Source: Arctopsyche grandis (Eukaryota > Arthropoda > Insecta > Trichoptera > Hydropsychidae). Taken from it: 64,000 nucleotides of DNA. The stretch covers positions 28,071,486 to 28,135,485 of the forward strand of contig NC_135355.1 in assembly GCF_051622035.1 (NCBI RefSeq), read 5' to 3'. This document shows positions 62,301 through 64,000 of the stretch, piece by piece. The first letter of the stretch is position 1. Every line of letters starts with the position of its first letter. Made by a program: the position numbers and the translations under genes. The notes beneath the pieces were generated by a model. That model saw only the letters and a list, made by a program, of their open reading frames with translations. It was not told the DNA's origin and searched no databases.

Positions 62301-64000
62301 CAAAATCATCAGTGTTTAAAGCAAAAGGTCAAAAAAGCTTGTAAAAACATGTCCTTTCCAATAAATTGAAAATAAAGCGTGTAGGCTAACCCATGTGTAA
62401 CCGATCTTTAGTTATTATATGTATAATAAAGGCAAGCCCATATAATACTCTCGGGAATGTGATAGATTAAATTATGATTTTATATTGCTTATCAAAAACG
62501 TTTACGTGTTCAGAGAATTATTTATACATACACGTGCATACATATGTATATAACGATAAAGATTAGTTATTATAGTTTACAGCTTTTTTGTTTTTCTTGG
62601 GATTTCTTCATACTCATATAACGGCTACAGTAAAATCGGTCTTACTTCCAATTGAAATTAAACCGAAATGAATTCCCGTATATGTAATATTTATTTATTT
62701 ATTTATTATGTTGAACTTATTATTATTATACTTTTATTTATTTATTTACAAAAATATAATACCATGGTGACTTTGCGAGTTACTCTAATGCGTCAATGTT
62801 TAATATAAATAATATCTGAAAGCCAGCAGAAGTATAACATCTCTTCTTCCATTTTATATTTTTTAATTTAAAGTTGGGACCATTGTGGCATCACAGGAAT
62901 TCTTAATGCGCCAATGGTCGAAAATATAATAAAGAAAAAACAAAAATAGATTATTTATACAATACATAATAAAGCAATAGTAGCAAAAGTTCAAATAATA
63001 ATAAAAGTAGTCACAAAACATATGATAATAGTTAAATATAAGAAAAGAAATGGGAATGTCTTGCATCAGAAGTCAGCATCAATATATGCATGCATATATA
63101 TACATATGTACATATGTATAACACCTAGCCACAATCAACATCTCCGTAATAGAAGTAAGATGAAAATTCACTCTTACATATGACAATAATGATGAGCGCC
63201 GGTTACCGGACAAATAGACTAAAAACTCTCTGATAATCTACGCTCACTCAAATGAAAAAAATATCACATTCAGGCACGGCAGCAATGATTTCATTAAGAA
63301 GTCGGATAGCTCTTGAAATCAGATCCATCCGATAAAAGACTGTGCGGCCAGGAAGTAAAACTCTCAAATGATGATGTCTACCTCGCACATACATAATTAT
63401 AGGCACATTATCAATTTATATATGACCTTGGCACTTGTTTTTTAAATAACCAGATGGTGATTTTTATTCCGTAAATTGTATTCAAGCATTTGCCTACTTC
63501 GGCCCTTGCAATTTTTTCATTCGTGCCCTATGTATGTAAAAATGTGTAATTGGGATGCTCTTTTTTTCTCGTTTTTATCTTTAAACGCAGATCATTTGTC
63601 GCCTAAAGGTCATGTCACACGTCGACGTTATTGTGTAATTTTAATAACGTAAAAATATAAATATTGAGACGCTCTTTTCTTGACCTTTGATGTCACGGTT
63701 GGAGCTTTTCTACGTGTGTGACGTAAGAGCTCGTGTAACTGGAAAATTATTTGTATTTGAAATGTGCCAATTTTTAACGATCTACATAATTTTTTTGAAT
63801 TTATTCTAAGAATTCAATATTTAAATTTCACAATTCATTTTTCAATCGCTAGGTGTGTTAATGGTTTGTGCACCTCTTATTTAAAATGTAACTAGTACAC
63901 GCTGTACTTCATTCTACTAATGAATTAAAGAAATACCTTACCTGCACAATACAACATTTGTTTATATTATTCTAAACATTATCTTTACTTCATATAGCTG
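59314..64000 (+). other. probable first intron of the unknown gene, running off the window
   Basis: No convincing coding exon is seen on the plus strand after the donor at 59314. The stretch is AT-rich, with TACATATGTATG simple repeats (for example 59950-59975, 62530-62552 and 63084-63122), a minus-strand SINE-like tail hairpin at 62878-62919, and moderately complex unique DNA around 60400-61150 and 63590-63900 that could hold regulatory elements. Intron status is inferred only from the donor. Confidence 0.4.
62878..62919 (-). ncRNA. SINE-like tail hairpin, GACCATTGTGGC stem with deletion
   Basis: The same hairpin family as at 7008 and 47428. The second arm GCCAATGGTC lacks two bases relative to the first, so the stem has a bulge. 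Confidence 0.68.

Overview
The window looks like a stretch of AT-rich insect nuclear genome. Three things point there: a METTL1-type gene split by 74-249 bp GT-AG introns, a Jockey-type LINE, and many hAT, RTE, MULE-like and tRNA-SINE copies alongside TA and TACATACATATGTATG simple repeats. The insect order cannot be fixed from this sequence. There are no prokaryotic features, and most long open frames are repeat translations or antisense shadows.

Host genes: only two are supported. (1) A complete six-exon gene for the tRNA (guanine-N7) methyltransferase catalytic subunit (METTL1/Trm8) lies on the minus strand at 33458-32012; joining the exons at consensus splice sites gives 256 codons plus stop. 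(2) A 5' coding exon of an unrecognised gene lies on the plus strand at 58903-59313. It is GC-rich, proline/serine/arginine-rich, ends at a GT donor and is preceded by two small upstream ORFs. Its downstream exons are outside the window, so 59314-64000 is probably intron.

Mobile DNA: a full-length Jockey-like LINE with two apparently intact ORFs sits at 47960-52278 (minus) between perfect 12-bp target-site duplications (TSDs), and a 5'-truncated relative sits at 21605-21800. A hAT element with a frameshifted transposase occupies 11826-14538 between perfect 8-bp TSDs and is nested in a SINE. Decayed ZBED5/FAM200-like hAT genes lie at about 4560-5240 and in 37629-38840. Non-autonomous TIR elements include 248-635 (9-bp TSD, MULE-like), 7877-8721, 33891-34281, 39558-40409, 43561-43805, 26476-27093, 52677-52984 and 57584-57982. 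RTE-like relics lie near 7100-7700, 15050-15900, 22040-22510 and 46310-46770.

The most interesting structure is a 3'-terminal hairpin found in several SINE or SINE-like copies. A roughly 20-nt loop is conserved (sense strand about GCATTRG-N6-CTGTAAT), while the 10-12 bp stems are unrelated in sequence between subfamilies yet still self-complementary. This looks like structure-level conservation, possibly of a reverse-transcriptase recognition element. The rest is AT-rich intergenic DNA with a few GC-richer islands and homeodomain or POU-like motif clusters that could be regulatory; that reading is inference only.
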